Assembly (NCBI RefSeq): GCF_030316765.1
Contig: NZ_JASZYT010000021.1
Span: 1 to 64,000 of the forward strand
Direction of reading: 5' to 3'
DNA from: Variovorax saccharolyticus
GTDB lineage: Bacteria > Pseudomonadota > Gammaproteobacteria > Burkholderiales > Burkholderiaceae_C
Length of the DNA stretch: 64,000 nucleotides
The notes beneath the pieces were generated by a model. That model was given only the letters and a program-made list of their open reading frames with translations. It did not search any database and was not told where the DNA came from. Below, piece after piece: positions 51,836-61,861 of this stretch (the stretch's first letter is position 1; each line of letters opens with the position of its first letter). The translations under genes were made by a program, and so were the position numbers.

Positions 51836-54199
51836 ATGAGTCAGCAAAACGAAAAGGGCGGGGTGGGCCGGTCGATCCGCCACGACAGCGCCCATCTTCA
51901 TGTCACGGGCAAGGCCGCCTACGTCGACGACATTCCAGAATTGCGCGGAACGCTCTATGCGGCGGTGGGCCAGAGCGCTCGGGCCCACGCGCGCGTCAAG
52001 TCCATCGATCTGTCGGCCGTGCTGTCGGCACCCGGCGTGGTCGCGGTGATGACGGCGAAGGACATCCCGGGCAAGAACGACTGCGGGCCGATGGTCGACG
52101 ATGAACCGATCCTGGCTGACGGCCTCGTGCAGTGCGTGGGGCAGGCGCTCTTCTGCGTGGCGGCGGAGTCGATCGATCAGGCCCGGCGCGCGCTGCGTCT
52201 CGCAGTGGTCGAGTACGAGGACCTGGAGCCGGTGTTCACCGTGAAGGAGGCCATGGCCGCGCAATCCTTTGTGCTGCCCACCCAGCACCTGCGCCGCGGG
52301 GACGCCAAGCCCGCCATCGCCAAGGCCCCGCATCGGCTGCGTGGCTCCATTCGCATGGGTGGCCAGGAGCAGTTTTACCTCGAAGGGCACATCGCCTACG
52401 CAGTTCCCCGCGACGACGGCGGCATGCACATCTACACCTCGACGCAGCATCCCACCGAGACGCAGATGCACGTCGCGCACGCCTTGCACATCGCCGAGAA
52501 GGACGTGGTGGCCGAATGCCGCCGCATGGGCGGCGGCTTTGGCGGCAAGGAGAGCGGGTCGGTCCTGTTTGCCTGCAATGCCGCCTTGCTGGCGCAGAAG
52601 ACGGGCCGTCCAGTCAAGCTGCGCGTGGACCGGGACGACGACATGGTGATGACCGGCAAGCGGCACGACTTCGAGACCTCGTTCGAGGTCGGGTTCGATC
52701 ACGAAGGCCGCATTCATGGCATCGAGATGGACGTGGCGGGACGCTGCGGCTACTCCGCCGACCTGTCGGCAGGGGTGAACGACCGCGCCGCGCTGACGAG
52801 CGACAACACCTATTTCCTGGAGAACGTGGCGATCCACTCCTATCGGTGCAAGACCAACACCGTGTCCGCCACTGCATTTCGCGGCTTTGGCGGTCCGCAA
52901 GGGGCGTTGGGCATCGAACAGGTCATCGACGAGATCGCGTTCCATCTGGGCAAGGACCCGCTGGAAGTGCGCAAGGCCAACCTGTACGGCACCGACGAGC
53001 GCAACGTCACGCACTACGGACAGGTCCTGAAGGACAACGTCATCGCCGACCTCATCGCGACGCTGGAAGACAGTTCGGACTACGCCGCGCGGCGGCGCCG
53101 GGTCCGGGCGTTCAACGCGGCGAGCCGTCATCTCAAGAAGGGCATTGCGCTGACCCCCCTGAAGTACGGCGTCTCCTTCACCGCGCCGCACCTGAACCAG
53201 GCGGGCGCCCTGCTGCACGTCTACACCGACGGCAGCGTGATGCTCAATCACGGTGGAACGGAGATGGGCCAGGGGCTGTTCACCAAGGTGGCGCAGGTGG
53301 TCTCCGAGGAACTCGGGATCGATTTCGACCGCATCCGCATCACGGCCTCGGACACCAGCAAGGTTCCCAATACGTCGGCCACGGCCGCATCGTCGGGCAG
53401 CGACCTGAACGGCAAGGCCGCGCAGGCTGCGGCACGCCAGATTCGCGACCGGCTTGCCGACCTGGCGACCAGGCACTTCGAAGTCTCGAAGGACCTGGTG
53501 CGCTTCGTCCGGAACGAAGTCCGGGCCGGGGAGCACTCGATCGCCTTCGGGGAACTGGCAAAGCTCGCCCACTTCAACCAGATCTCCCTGTCCTCCACCG
53601 GCTACTACCGCACGCCGGCGCTCGATTGGGACAAGAAGACCCTGACCGGCACGCGACCCTTCTACTACTTCGTGTACGGCGCGGCTGTTTCGGAAGTGAT
53701 CGTCGACACCCTGACAGGCGAGAGCCGGCTGCTGCGCACGGACATCCTGCACGACGTCGGTCGTTCGCTGAACCCGGCGATCGATCGCGGGCAGATCGAA
53801 GGCGCGTTCACGCAGGGCATGGGCTGGCTCACGATGGAGGAACTCTGCTGGGATGCCCAGGGACGGCTGACGACTCACGCCCCATCGACCTACAAGATTC
53901 CGGTCGCGAGCGACATGCCGAGGGAATTTCGCGTCGACCTCTATGAATCGCCCGGCAATGCGGAGGATTCGATCTACCGCTCGAAGGCCGTCGGCGAACC
54001 GCCAGTGCTGCACGGGATCTCGGTCTTCCATGCACTGAGGGACGCCATCGCGAGTGTCGGGGACTACCGGCTGAGCCCGCATCTCGACGCCCCCGCGACC
54101 GCCGAGCGCATTTTGTTCAGTGTGATCGATCTGCAGCGGCGTGCCGCGGCAGCGGGCACGCCGCAAGAGGAACCCGTCCTTCGACGGGCGTGCAACTGA
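51836..54199 (+). CDS. xdhB: Xanthine dehydrogenase molybdenum-binding large subunit
   Basis: A 787-residue molybdopterin subunit. AYVDDIPELRGTLYAAVG opens domain 1. GGGFGGKES and TAFRGFGGPQG are Moco-contact loops, GGTEMGQGLFTKVAQ a further one, and SKAVGEPPVLHG near the C-terminus contains the catalytic Glu. RDIL-type loops fit XdhB rather than CO dehydrogenase. XdhC, the usual cofactor-insertion chaperone, is absent from the window. The gene runs straight into the nucleoside-type importer operon, 74 bases on. Confidence 0.92.
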   Translation: MSQQNEKGGVGRSIRHDSAHLHVTGKAAYVDDIPELRGTLYAAVGQSARAHARVKSIDLSAVLSAPGVVAVMTAKDIPGKNDCGPMVDDEPILADGLVQCVGQALFCVAAESIDQARRALRLAVVEYEDLEPVFTVKEAMAAQSFVLPTQHLRRGDAKPAIAKAPHRLRGSIRMGGQEQFYLEGHIAYAVPRDDGGMHIYTSTQHPTETQMHVAHALHIAEKDVVAECRRMGGGFGGKESGSVLFACNAALLAQKTGRPVKLRVDRDDDMVMTGKRHDFETSFEVGFDHEGRIHGIEMDVAGRCGYSADLSAGVNDRAALTSDNTYFLENVAIHSYRCKTNTVSATAFRGFGGPQGALGIEQVIDEIAFHLGKDPLEVRKANLYGTDERNVTHYGQVLKDNVIADLIATLEDSSDYAARRRRVRAFNAASRHLKKGIALTPLKYGVSFTAPHLNQAGALLHVYTDGSVMLNHGGTEMGQGLFTKVAQVVSEELGIDFDRIRITASDTSKVPNTSATAASSGSDLNGKAAQAAARQIRDRLADLATRHFEVSKDLVRFVRNEVRAGEHSIAFGELAKLAHFNQISLSSTGYYRTPALDWDKKTLTGTRPFYYFVYGAAVSEVIVDTLTGESRLLRTDILHDVGRSLNPAIDRGQIEGAFTQGMGWLTMEELCWDAQGRLTTHAPSTYKIPVASDMPREFRVDLYESPGNAEDSIYRSKAVGEPPVLHGISVFHALRDAIASVGDYRLSPHLDAPATAERILFSVIDLQRRAAAAGTPQEEPVLRRACN

Positions 54200-54273
54200 A
54201 GAAGTTCATCAATGAATTCGCCAACCGGAATTCGCCGATTGGCCTTGCAACGGCAACCTGAGGAAGAACGACC

Positions 54274-55353
54274 ATGAAATCCCTGCGCAGACTCACTCTC
54301 CTTGCACTTGCGTCGCTTGCCTGCTGGCCGCACGCCCATGCACAGCAGACCGCCCCACTGGAGGTGGCATTCCTTTACGACAACCCCATCGGCGACGTCG
54401 GCTGGGTTCGCCAGCATGAAATGGGACGGCTGGCCATCGAGCAGGCCCTGGGCGCCAAGGTCAAGACCAAGTATGTCCAGGTGCCGACCGGGGCCGATTC
54501 CGAGCGCGTGATGCGTTCGCTGGCACAGAGCGGCACCAAGCTCATCTATGGCGTGTCGTTCGGCTACATGAACCCGATGGCCAAGGTCGCCGCGCAGTTC
54601 CCCGGCACCACGTTCATGAACGCCCAGGGCTTCATGACCAGCAAGAACATGGGCGTCTACTCGGCGCGGGTCTACGAGGGCTTCTACATGAACGGCGTGA
54701 TCGCCGGCAAGATGAGCAAGACCGGAACGGTCGGCTACATCGCGTCGATGCCCGTGCCGGAAGTGGTGCAGGGCGTGAACGCATTCATTCTGGGCATGCG
54801 AAGCGTGAACCCCAAGGCCACGGTCAAGATCGTCTGGCTCAACACCTGGTACGACCCGGGCCGCGAGCGCGAGGCCGCCAATGCGCTGCTGTCCGATGGC
54901 GCGGATGTCCTGACTTCCGTGCTGTCTTCGCCGGTCGCCGTCCAGGTGGCCGAAGAACGCGGCGCCTACGCGGTCGCCTGGCAAAGCGACATGACGAAGT
55001 ACGGCCCGCGCGCGCAACTGAGCTACGCGCTTCTGGACTGGTCGAACCCCTATACCCGGATCACCCGGGCCGTGGCCGATGGAAGCTGGAAGGCGTCCAG
55101 CGATTGGCTCGGCGTGCGCGAAGGCGTCATCCGGATGGGCGGCCTGAATGCAGCCCTGCCGGACGAGGTCAAGCAACTGGTGACCCGTATCGAGTCCGAC
55201 ATGAAGAATGGCAGCTTCAAGCCGTTCACCGGCCCCATCGTCGACCAGGACGGCAAGCAGCGCGTAGCGGCAGGCGTTTCGATGAGCGACGACGAATTGC
55301 GCAAGATCGACTGGCTCGCAGCCGGCATCCAAGGTCGCATTCCGGCCAACTGA
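54274..55353 (+). CDS. BMP-family (PnrA/Med-like) ABC substrate-binding protein
   Basis: A 359-residue periplasmic binding protein. Signal peptide MKSLRRLTLLALASLACWPH is cleaved after AHA. DNPIGDVGWVRQHEMGR, GFMTSKNMGVYSARVYEGFY and AVAWQSDMTKYGPRAQLSYALL are typical of the BmpA/PnrA family, which binds purine nucleosides. The unusual N-terminal DNPIGDVGW substitutes for the more common D.G.NDKSFN. The linkage to xdhAB points to purine or purine nucleoside uptake. Confidence 0.88.
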   Translation: MKSLRRLTLLALASLACWPHAHAQQTAPLEVAFLYDNPIGDVGWVRQHEMGRLAIEQALGAKVKTKYVQVPTGADSERVMRSLAQSGTKLIYGVSFGYMNPMAKVAAQFPGTTFMNAQGFMTSKNMGVYSARVYEGFYMNGVIAGKMSKTGTVGYIASMPVPEVVQGVNAFILGMRSVNPKATVKIVWLNTWYDPGREREAANALLSDGADVLTSVLSSPVAVQVAEERGAYAVAWQSDMTKYGPRAQLSYALLDWSNPYTRITRAVADGSWKASSDWLGVREGVIRMGGLNAALPDEVKQLVTRIESDMKNGSFKPFTGPIVDQDGKQRVAAGVSMSDDELRKIDWLAAGIQGRIPAN

Positions 55354-55392
55354 CGCGGGCCATCATCCCAGCGCGCGCAACCAGCCACCACC

Positions 55393-56988
55393 ATGTCCCT
55401 GCCCGACAAGATCGATCGGCCGACCCCGCCGCCGCGCCTGGAACTGCGCGGCCTGACCAAGGCCTACCCCTCCATCATCGCCAACGACCAGGTCGACATG
55501 GTGGTGCAGCCCGGCGAGATCCATGCGGTGCTCGGCGAGAACGGCGCCGGAAAGAGCACGCTGATGAAGAGCATCTGCGGCGTCGTCAAGCCGGATGCGG
55601 GACACATCCTGTGGGACGGCCAGCGCGTCAACGTCGCCAGCCCGGCGCACGCGCGCGCGCTGGGCATCGGCATGGTGTTCCAGCACTTCTCGCTGTTCGA
55701 GACCCTGACCGTGACCGAGAACGCGGCGCTGGGACTGCCAGGCAAGCCGGATCTGGGCGACCTCGCTCGCCGCATCGAAGCGGTGTCGCAGCGCTACGGC
55801 CTCGCGGTCGAGCCGCAGCGCCTGGTGCATTCGCTGTCGGTCGGCGAACGCCAGCGGGTGGAGATCATCCGCTGCATGCTGCAGAACCCGCGCCTGCTGA
55901 TCATGGACGAGCCGACCTCGGTCCTCACGCCCCAGGCGGTCGACAAGCTCTTCGACACCCTGCGCCAATTGGCGGACGGCGGATGCAGCATCCTCTACAT
56001 CAGCCACAAGCTGCACGAGATCAAAGCGCTGTGCCACACGGCGACCATCCTGCGCGGCGGCCGCGTCGCGGGTCATTGCGATCCGCGCCGCGAGACCGAG
56101 ACGACGATGGCCAGGCTCATGGTCGGCCAGGAGGTCGTCGGCTGCCGGCCGGGAGCGAAGGCTGCGAGCGGCCCGGACGTGTTGGTGGTGCGGCAGCTCA
56201 CGCACCGGACGGACGATCCGTTCGGAACCGATCTCGAGGACCTGTGCTTCACCGTGCGCGGTGGAGAGATCGTCGGCATCGCCGGCGTCTCCGGCAACGG
56301 ACAGCAGGAGCTGCTGAGCCTGCTGTCCGGAGAGTCGTCGAGCAGTTCCTCGGCGGCGATCCAGATTCTCGGGACACCGGCCGGCCGCCTCGGTCCCGCG
56401 GCGAGGCGGCGCCTCGGCCTGGGCTACGTCCCCGAGGAACGGCTCGGCCGCGGTGCGGTGCCCGGCATGTCCTTGCTCGAGAACGCGTTGCTCACGGCCC
56501 ATGGAACGGGACTGACGCAGCGCGGGCTCATCGACGCGCCGGCGCTTGACGCCTTCGCGCAGCGGTGCATCGCGGACTTCAACGTCAAGTGCCGCGGGGC
56601 GCAGGCGCCGGCGGACAGCCTTTCCGGGGGCAATCTGCAGAAGTTCATCGTCGGCCGTGAGATCCTGCAGAGTCCGAAGCTGCTGGTCGTTGCCCAGCCG
56701 ACCTGGGGCGTCGACGTGCAGGCGTGCGCCTTCATTCGCCGCCACCTGATCGAACTGCGCGACGCGGGTGTCGCTGTGCTCGTGGTCTCGGATGACCTGG
56801 ACGAACTGTTCGAGATCTGCGATGGCCTGTTGGTCATCGCCGAAGGCCGCCTGTCGCCCGTCAAGCGACGGGAGGACACGAACGTCGAAGAAGTGGGCCT
56901 GTGGATGAGCGGACTGTGGCCCGGTTCGCAGGCTTTGGCCCACCAACCCCGAATCTCGCAGGAGCGTCAGCATGTGGCTCAGACTTGA
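55393..56988 (+). CDS. ABC transporter ATP-binding protein, duplicated NBD (BMP/nucleoside type)
   Basis: A 531-residue protein with two nucleotide-binding domains. NBD1 has Walker A GENGAGKS (48-55), signature SVGERQRVEI and Walker B LLIMDEPT. NBD2 has the degenerate Walker A GVSGNGQQE and signature LSGGNLQKF, with AQPTWG in place of a normal Walker B DEP. This asymmetric form is usual in the nucleoside/ribose importers (YufO-like). It powers the two permeases encoded next; its 3' end overlaps the first of them by 17 bases. Confidence 0.92.
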   Translation: MSLPDKIDRPTPPPRLELRGLTKAYPSIIANDQVDMVVQPGEIHAVLGENGAGKSTLMKSICGVVKPDAGHILWDGQRVNVASPAHARALGIGMVFQHFSLFETLTVTENAALGLPGKPDLGDLARRIEAVSQRYGLAVEPQRLVHSLSVGERQRVEIIRCMLQNPRLLIMDEPTSVLTPQAVDKLFDTLRQLADGGCSILYISHKLHEIKALCHTATILRGGRVAGHCDPRRETETTMARLMVGQEVVGCRPGAKAASGPDVLVVRQLTHRTDDPFGTDLEDLCFTVRGGEIVGIAGVSGNGQQELLSLLSGESSSSSSAAIQILGTPAGRLGPAARRRLGLGYVPEERLGRGAVPGMSLLENALLTAHGTGLTQRGLIDAPALDAFAQRCIADFNVKCRGAQAPADSLSGGNLQKFIVGREILQSPKLLVVAQPTWGVDVQACAFIRRHLIELRDAGVAVLVVSDDLDELFEICDGLLVIAEGRLSPVKRREDTNVEEVGLWMSGLWPGSQALAHQPRISQERQHVAQT

Positions 56989-58072
56989 AACCCGGCCGGA
57001 ACCCTCGGCCGCCATGCGCTATGCCTCGCCGTTGATCGCGCTGGTGCTCACGGCCGCGGTCGGGACCGCGCTGTTCATCTTCCTCGGGCGCAATCCCCTG
57101 CAGGCATTCGAAGCCTTGTTCGTCCTGCCGGTCAGCACCGTGGCGGGTCTGGGCGAACTGGCGCTCAAGGCATCGCCGCTGATGCTCATTGCCATGGGGC
57201 TGACAGTGGGCTTCAGGGCGAGCGTCTGGAACATCGGTGCCGAAGGCCAGTTGGTGGCAGGCGCCATCGCGGGCGGGGGACTGGCGGTGCATTTTCACGG
57301 CGTCCAGGGTGGCTGGCTGCTGCCGTCGATGATGCTCGCGGGCGCCTTGGGCGGCGCCCTGTGGGCCGCGGTTCCGGCGTGGCTGCGCACGCGCTTCAAC
57401 GCGAACGAGATCCTGACGAGCCTGATGCTGACCTATGTGGCGCAGCTTGCCTTGAGCTACCTGGTCTACGGGCCGTGGCGCGATCCCGATGGCTTCAATT
57501 TCCCGCAGACCCGGATGTTCGACGGCAGCGCGCTGTTCTCCATCCTGATCGATGGCACGCGCATGAACAGCAGCCTTTTCGTCGCGCTGGCGGCGGTGGC
57601 GCTGGGATGGTTCTTCCTGGGCAGAAGCCTTCTTGGCTACCAGATGCGCGTGGCCGGACTGTCAGGTGCGGCCGCCTCGTATGCCGGCATCAGTGCCCGG
57701 AAGACCGTGTGGGTCGGCATGCTCGCCGGAGGCATCGCGGCGGGTCTCGCGGGTGTGGGCGAGGTGGCCGGGCCCATCGGACAACTGCTGCCCGTGGTGT
57801 CGCCGGGCTATGGCTTCGCCGCCATCATCGTGGCTTTCGTCGGGCGCCTGCATCCGGTCGGCATCGTTCTCGCCAGCCTGCTGATGGCGTTGCTCTACCT
57901 CGGCGGGGAAGCCGCTCAGCTCAACCTGAACATGCCGGCGGCGATCACCGGGCTCTTCCAGGGCATTCTCCTGTTCATTCTTCTGGGGACCGATGTGCTC
58001 GTCAACTATCGGATCCGCGTGGTGCGCCGTGGCGCACGCAAGAGCGCGGGCAGGCAAGGAGTGTTCGCATGA
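56972..58072 (+). CDS. ABC transporter permease 1 (nucleoside type)
   Basis: A 366-residue inner-membrane permease of the BPD_transp_2 family with about nine to ten helices. GLTVGFRASVWNIGAEGQLV is the signature loop, and FNANEILTSLMLTYVAQLAL fits YufP-type subunits. It starts inside the ATPase gene and overlaps the next permease by 4 bases (ATGA). Confidence 0.9.
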   Translation: MWLRLETRPEPSAAMRYASPLIALVLTAAVGTALFIFLGRNPLQAFEALFVLPVSTVAGLGELALKASPLMLIAMGLTVGFRASVWNIGAEGQLVAGAIAGGGLAVHFHGVQGGWLLPSMMLAGALGGALWAAVPAWLRTRFNANEILTSLMLTYVAQLALSYLVYGPWRDPDGFNFPQTRMFDGSALFSILIDGTRMNSSLFVALAAVALGWFFLGRSLLGYQMRVAGLSGAAASYAGISARKTVWVGMLAGGIAAGLAGVGEVAGPIGQLLPVVSPGYGFAAIIVAFVGRLHPVGIVLASLLMALLYLGGEAAQLNLNMPAAITGLFQGILLFILLGTDVLVNYRIRVVRRGARKSAGRQGVFA

Positions 58073-58992
58073 TCGATGCCATGCTGCCCATCGTCATCGC
58101 CACCATCGGCGCCGGGACCGCCATCGCCTTCGCGGCGCTGGGTGAAGTCGTCACCGAAAAGTCGGGTGTCCTCAATCTTGGCGTCGAAGGAATGATGCTC
58201 GTCGGCGCCATCGCTGCTTTCGCCGCCGCGGCCGGCAGCGGAAGTCTATGGACTGGTGTCGCGGCAGGCATGCTGGCCGGTGCCGCGATGGCGTTGCTGT
58301 TCGCCTTTCTCACGTTGACACTGATGGCCAATCAGGTCGCCTGCGGTCTGGCGCTGTCGATCTTCGGCGTGGGCCTGAGCGCCTACGCCGGCCAGGCCTA
58401 CCTGAACATCGTTCTTCCGACGCAACCCGTGTTGCCGCTTCCGGGACTGTCCGCACTGCCGGTTCTCGGACCGATGCTGTTCGCGCACCAACCCCTGGTC
58501 TACGCCTCCTGGGGCCTGCTTGGCGCGGTGTGGTGGTTCCTGGCTCGCAGCCGGGCCGGCCTCAGGCTTCGTTCCGTCGGTGAGTCGCCTCAATCGGCGC
58601 ACGCGCTGGGCCTGCCCGTGACGCCGATTCGTTATCTGGCCACCCTGTTCGGTGGTGCGATGGCCGGTGTCGGCGGCGCGTTCCTCGCCGTCATGTATAC
58701 GCCGATGTGGGTCGAGGGCATGACGGCGGGGCGGGGCTGGATTGCGCTCGCCCTCGTCGTCTTCGGCACCTGGCGCCCCGGGCGCATCATGCTCGGCGCC
58801 TATCTGTTCGGTGGCATCACCGTCGCCCAGTTGTTCGCCCAGAGTCGTGGGATCGCCGTGCCTTCGCAATTGCTGTCGATGCTGCCTTATCTCGCCACCG
58901 TGGTGGTGCTGGTGATCATCTCCAGCAACCCGCTGCGGATCAGATTGAACACGCCCGCCTCGCTCGGGCAGCCGTTTCGCGCGGCGTCGTAG
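58069..58992 (+). CDS. ABC transporter permease 2 (nucleoside type)
   Basis: A 307-residue YufQ-like permease with about nine helices. VTEKSGVLNLGVEGMMLVGA is the family signature; GMTAGRGWIALALVVFGTWR is the coupling-loop region for the ATPase. It completes the importer (binding protein, ATPase, two permeases). The frame extends far upstream through the preceding permease, but ATG 58069 fits the family N-terminus. Confidence 0.9.
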   Translation: MIDAMLPIVIATIGAGTAIAFAALGEVVTEKSGVLNLGVEGMMLVGAIAAFAAAAGSGSLWTGVAAGMLAGAAMALLFAFLTLTLMANQVACGLALSIFGVGLSAYAGQAYLNIVLPTQPVLPLPGLSALPVLGPMLFAHQPLVYASWGLLGAVWWFLARSRAGLRLRSVGESPQSAHALGLPVTPIRYLATLFGGAMAGVGGAFLAVMYTPMWVEGMTAGRGWIALALVVFGTWRPGRIMLGAYLFGGITVAQLFAQSRGIAVPSQLLSMLPYLATVVVLVIISSNPLRIRLNTPASLGQPFRAAS

Positions 58993-59013
58993 CGCCCCCG
59001 ACCTCGGCGCGCC

Positions 59014-60321
59014 CTACCCGGCGGAGCGCGCTTTGCGTTCCGCCCGCTCGCGCAGCAGGTCGTAGATCGGCGGGACCCCGAGCAGGTTCATCACGACCAT
59101 GGCGCCGAAACAGGCCGCCAGCATCGGCAGCAGCAAGCTGACGCCGCCGGTCATCTCGACGGCGAGGCAGATGCCCGTCAGCGGCGCACGGACGACGGCG
59201 GTGAAGAAGGCGGCCAGGCCGACCACGGCGTAAGCGGTCGGAGAGGCGCCGCCCGGAAGCCACAGTGCGCAGAGCCGGCCGAACACCAGGCCGATCTGCG
59301 CGCCCAGGACCAGCATCGGCGCGAACAGGCCGCCAGGCGTGCCGGCCGCATAGGACAGCGGGCCGAGCGCGAAACGGATGGCGAAGACCAGGGCGATGGT
59401 GGACAGGGTTCCGGCGTCGAGCAGTGTCTGCTGCGTGAGCGAGTCGCCGCCTCCGACCCACTGAGGCGCCAGCCACCCCAAGAGGCCGACGCCGCCGCCG
59501 ATCAACGCCGCCCGCGCCTCGACCGGAATCCCGACAGCCCGATCGGCGATCGCCAGCGTGCCCATGACGGCGCGGGTGTAGGCAGCGGCCGCGAGCGCGG
59601 CAAGGACGCCGAGCAGCACATGGACCGGCACTGTCGCGAAGCCCGGGAAGGGTTGCGGCGGCACGGAGAAGTCCGGATCCACCCCCACGAACACACGTGC
59701 CACCGCGATCGCGCCGGCCGAGGCGCCCAGTGCTGCCGCTGCCGTGCGGGTGTCGAAACGCCGCAGCAGCTCCTCCAGCACGAACACGGCGCCGGCGATC
59801 GGGGCGTTGAAGGCGGTGGCCAGTCCGGCGCCCGCGCCCGCGGCGAACAGGACTCGGGCGTCCAGCTGGCCGCGCCGGAACAAGCGGCCCATCAGATCGG
59901 CGATCGAGTGACCCATCTGCACGCTGGGCCCTTCGCGGCCGAGGGCCAGTCCGGACCCGATGGCAAGCACGCCGCCGACGAACTTCACGAAGGCGGTACG
60001 CACGGGCCGGCCCGGGTCGCCGCCGTCGAGCGCCGCCTCGACCTCGGGGATGCCGCTGCCCGCCGCGTTCGGGGAAATCCTGCTCACCAGGGCTGCGGCC
60101 GCGGCAGTGGCTGCAGCGGCGCCGGCAACGACCAGCAGCAGGCCCAGGAACCCCTCCCGATGGGCCCACGCGATGAACTCGCCTCGCAGGCCATCGGCCA
60201 GTTCGAGCAGGAGCCGGAAAGCGGCGCAGACAAGCCCCGTGAGGCATCCCACGAGCAGCGACAGAAGCGCAAGGACCAGCGTGCCGGCCCGGCTGTCGTC
60301 CTGATCGAGATCTCGCGGCAT
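59014..60321 (-). CDS. ClC-family chloride transporter/channel
   Basis: A 435-residue membrane protein with the three ClC filters: GSGIPE (88-93), GREGPS (128-133, gating Glu130) and GGLFAP in the later half. NAPIAGAVFVLEEL holds the inner glutamate region used by H+/Cl- exchangers, so an exchanger rather than a simple channel is likely. There are no C-terminal CBS domains. No fluoride riboswitch was recognised upstream. It is convergent with the importer operon. Confidence 0.9.
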   Translation of the reverse strand: MPRDLDQDDSRAGTLVLALLSLLVGCLTGLVCAAFRLLLELADGLRGEFIAWAHREGFLGLLLVVAGAAAATAAAAALVSRISPNAAGSGIPEVEAALDGGDPGRPVRTAFVKFVGGVLAIGSGLALGREGPSVQMGHSIADLMGRLFRRGQLDARVLFAAGAGAGLATAFNAPIAGAVFVLEELLRRFDTRTAAAALGASAGAIAVARVFVGVDPDFSVPPQPFPGFATVPVHVLLGVLAALAAAAYTRAVMGTLAIADRAVGIPVEARAALIGGGVGLLGWLAPQWVGGGDSLTQQTLLDAGTLSTIALVFAIRFALGPLSYAAGTPGGLFAPMLVLGAQIGLVFGRLCALWLPGGASPTAYAVVGLAAFFTAVVRAPLTGICLAVEMTGGVSLLLPMLAACFGAMVVMNLLGVPPIYDLLRERAERKARSAG

Positions 60322-60515
60322 CGGGGCGTGTTCTCTTTTAGACGTCGGACTTTAGTACGCAGCGGTCGCCTTGTGCTGCAACTTCAGCAGGTCGATTGCC
60401 AGATCCAATGCGTCACCGCCCGTCGGTAGGCGGCTTGACCGCGCCGGGATCGCAGGACTAGCATCGTTTCCCCTCATTCAGGGGGACAAGAGCAAGACCA
60501 AACAGGAGACATCAG

Positions 60516-61814
60516 ATGAATCGACTGATCTTGGGGGTGCTTCCTTGCGTGCTCGCTGCCTGCAGCACGCCATCCGCTGTGACGACGGCTCCGACGCCAG
60601 CCCCGGCTTCGACGGCACAAGCTCCGGTCCCGGCGCTGTCGTACGAGGTCATTCTCACCAAGCTCGAGAGCCCGTGGGACATGGCGTTTCTTCCTGACGG
60701 CACCATGTTCTTCACCGAGAAGTGCCACGGTCTTTCGGTGCGGCAGCCTGGTGGCGCCGTGGTCAAGCTGGTCGGAATGAAGGATGTCAAGGGCTACTCT
60801 GCGAACGCGAACGATCTGTTCTGCGAAGGGCAGGCAGGCATGATGGGTGTCGCCGTCGATCCGAACTTCGCCAGCAACCGATTCATCTACGTCTATTCGA
60901 CGTCGAGCATGACCGCCCCGGGCACCAATCGCGTGATGCGGCTCAAGGTCAACGACAACGCGACCGGCGTGACTTCGCGGGTCGACATCGTCACCGACAT
61001 TCCCTACAAGCCTCGTGCCAGCGACCACCCGTTCGGTGGCCCCGGCGCACACAACGGAGGGCGACTCCGCTTCAGCCCTGGCGATGGCTACCTGTACGTG
61101 ACCACCGGCGATACGCACAACGGCGAGGTACCTCAAAGCCCGACCCGCATCGGCGGCAAGGTGCTGCGCATCGACCGCGACGGCAAGGCCGCTCCGGGCA
61201 ACGGGGCGCCGGCAGGCTTCGATCCCCGGATCTACACCTACGGCCATCGCAACCCCCAAGGCATCACTTTCAGGCCGGGCACCAACCAGCCGTACGTCGC
61301 CGAGAACGGACCTTGGCACACCGACGAAGTGACGGCGCTGGTGGCTGGCGGCAACAGCGGATGGGACCCGCGCCCCAACATCGGAGGCCGTTCGGCCTGC
61401 CCGGACAACTACTGCGGCTACAGCCCCAACCAGATGGGTGCCGTGGATCCGAAGATCCGGTCGGGGTTCATGCCGATGACGGACACCAAGACCTACCCGA
61501 ACGCGATGAAGCCGGCCTGGACCAACGACGGCCTGTCGCAGGGGCTGTTCGCCGGCACCTTCCTGACCGGCTCGCGCTGGAAGTCGTGGGATGGCCGGAT
61601 GATCATCGGCTTCGCCGGCATCGGGATCCACGGCACGCCGGTAGGCAATCGGCTCGACGTGCTCAACATCAAGGCCGACGGCTTGTCCGCCACCCGCACC
61701 ACGGTGAACTTGCCCATGCCCGCCGCGCGCTTCCGTTCGCTGGTGCAAGGGCCTGACGGCAACCTCTACGTGGCGACCGACGAGGGCGCGATCTCGCGCC
61801 TCACGCCGAGCTGA
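60516..61814 (+). CDS. PQQ-dependent sugar (glucose/sorbosone) dehydrogenase-type lipoprotein
   Basis: A 432-residue exported protein. The lipobox LAAC places Cys16 at the mature N-terminus, followed by a Pro/Thr/Ala-rich linker (to about 40). The six-bladed soluble-GDH/YliI-like propeller shows LESPWDMAFLPDG, GQAGMMGVAVDP, GGPGAHNGGRLRF, YGHRNPQG and VAENGPWHTDEV. GHRNPQG-type loops bind PQQ. A c-type cytochrome gene follows within 50 bases and probably accepts its electrons. The sugar is unknown. Confidence 0.88.
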   Translation: MNRLILGVLPCVLAACSTPSAVTTAPTPAPASTAQAPVPALSYEVILTKLESPWDMAFLPDGTMFFTEKCHGLSVRQPGGAVVKLVGMKDVKGYSANANDLFCEGQAGMMGVAVDPNFASNRFIYVYSTSSMTAPGTNRVMRLKVNDNATGVTSRVDIVTDIPYKPRASDHPFGGPGAHNGGRLRFSPGDGYLYVTTGDTHNGEVPQSPTRIGGKVLRIDRDGKAAPGNGAPAGFDPRIYTYGHRNPQGITFRPGTNQPYVAENGPWHTDEVTALVAGGNSGWDPRPNIGGRSACPDNYCGYSPNQMGAVDPKIRSGFMPMTDTKTYPNAMKPAWTNDGLSQGLFAGTFLTGSRWKSWDGRMIIGFAGIGIHGTPVGNRLDVLNIKADGLSATRTTVNLPMPAARFRSLVQGPDGNLYVATDEGAISRLTPS

Positions 61815-61861
61815 TGCCCGTGGGGACCTGCCGGCCCCCACGCCTTCGAGCAACACAAGAC

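Noticed and set aside
50294..54166. A 1290-codon open frame on the minus strand across xdhA/xdhB
   Set aside because: It is antisense to two well-supported genes; its His/Arg/Val-rich composition is typical of the reverse frame of GC-rich coding DNA.
55363..57015. 550-codon minus-strand frame across the ABC ATPase
   Set aside because: Antisense shadow; the plus strand has intact Walker motifs and signatures.
60322..60515. Fluoride riboswitch upstream of the ClC gene
   Set aside because: No conserved crcB-motif sequence was found on the relevant strand.
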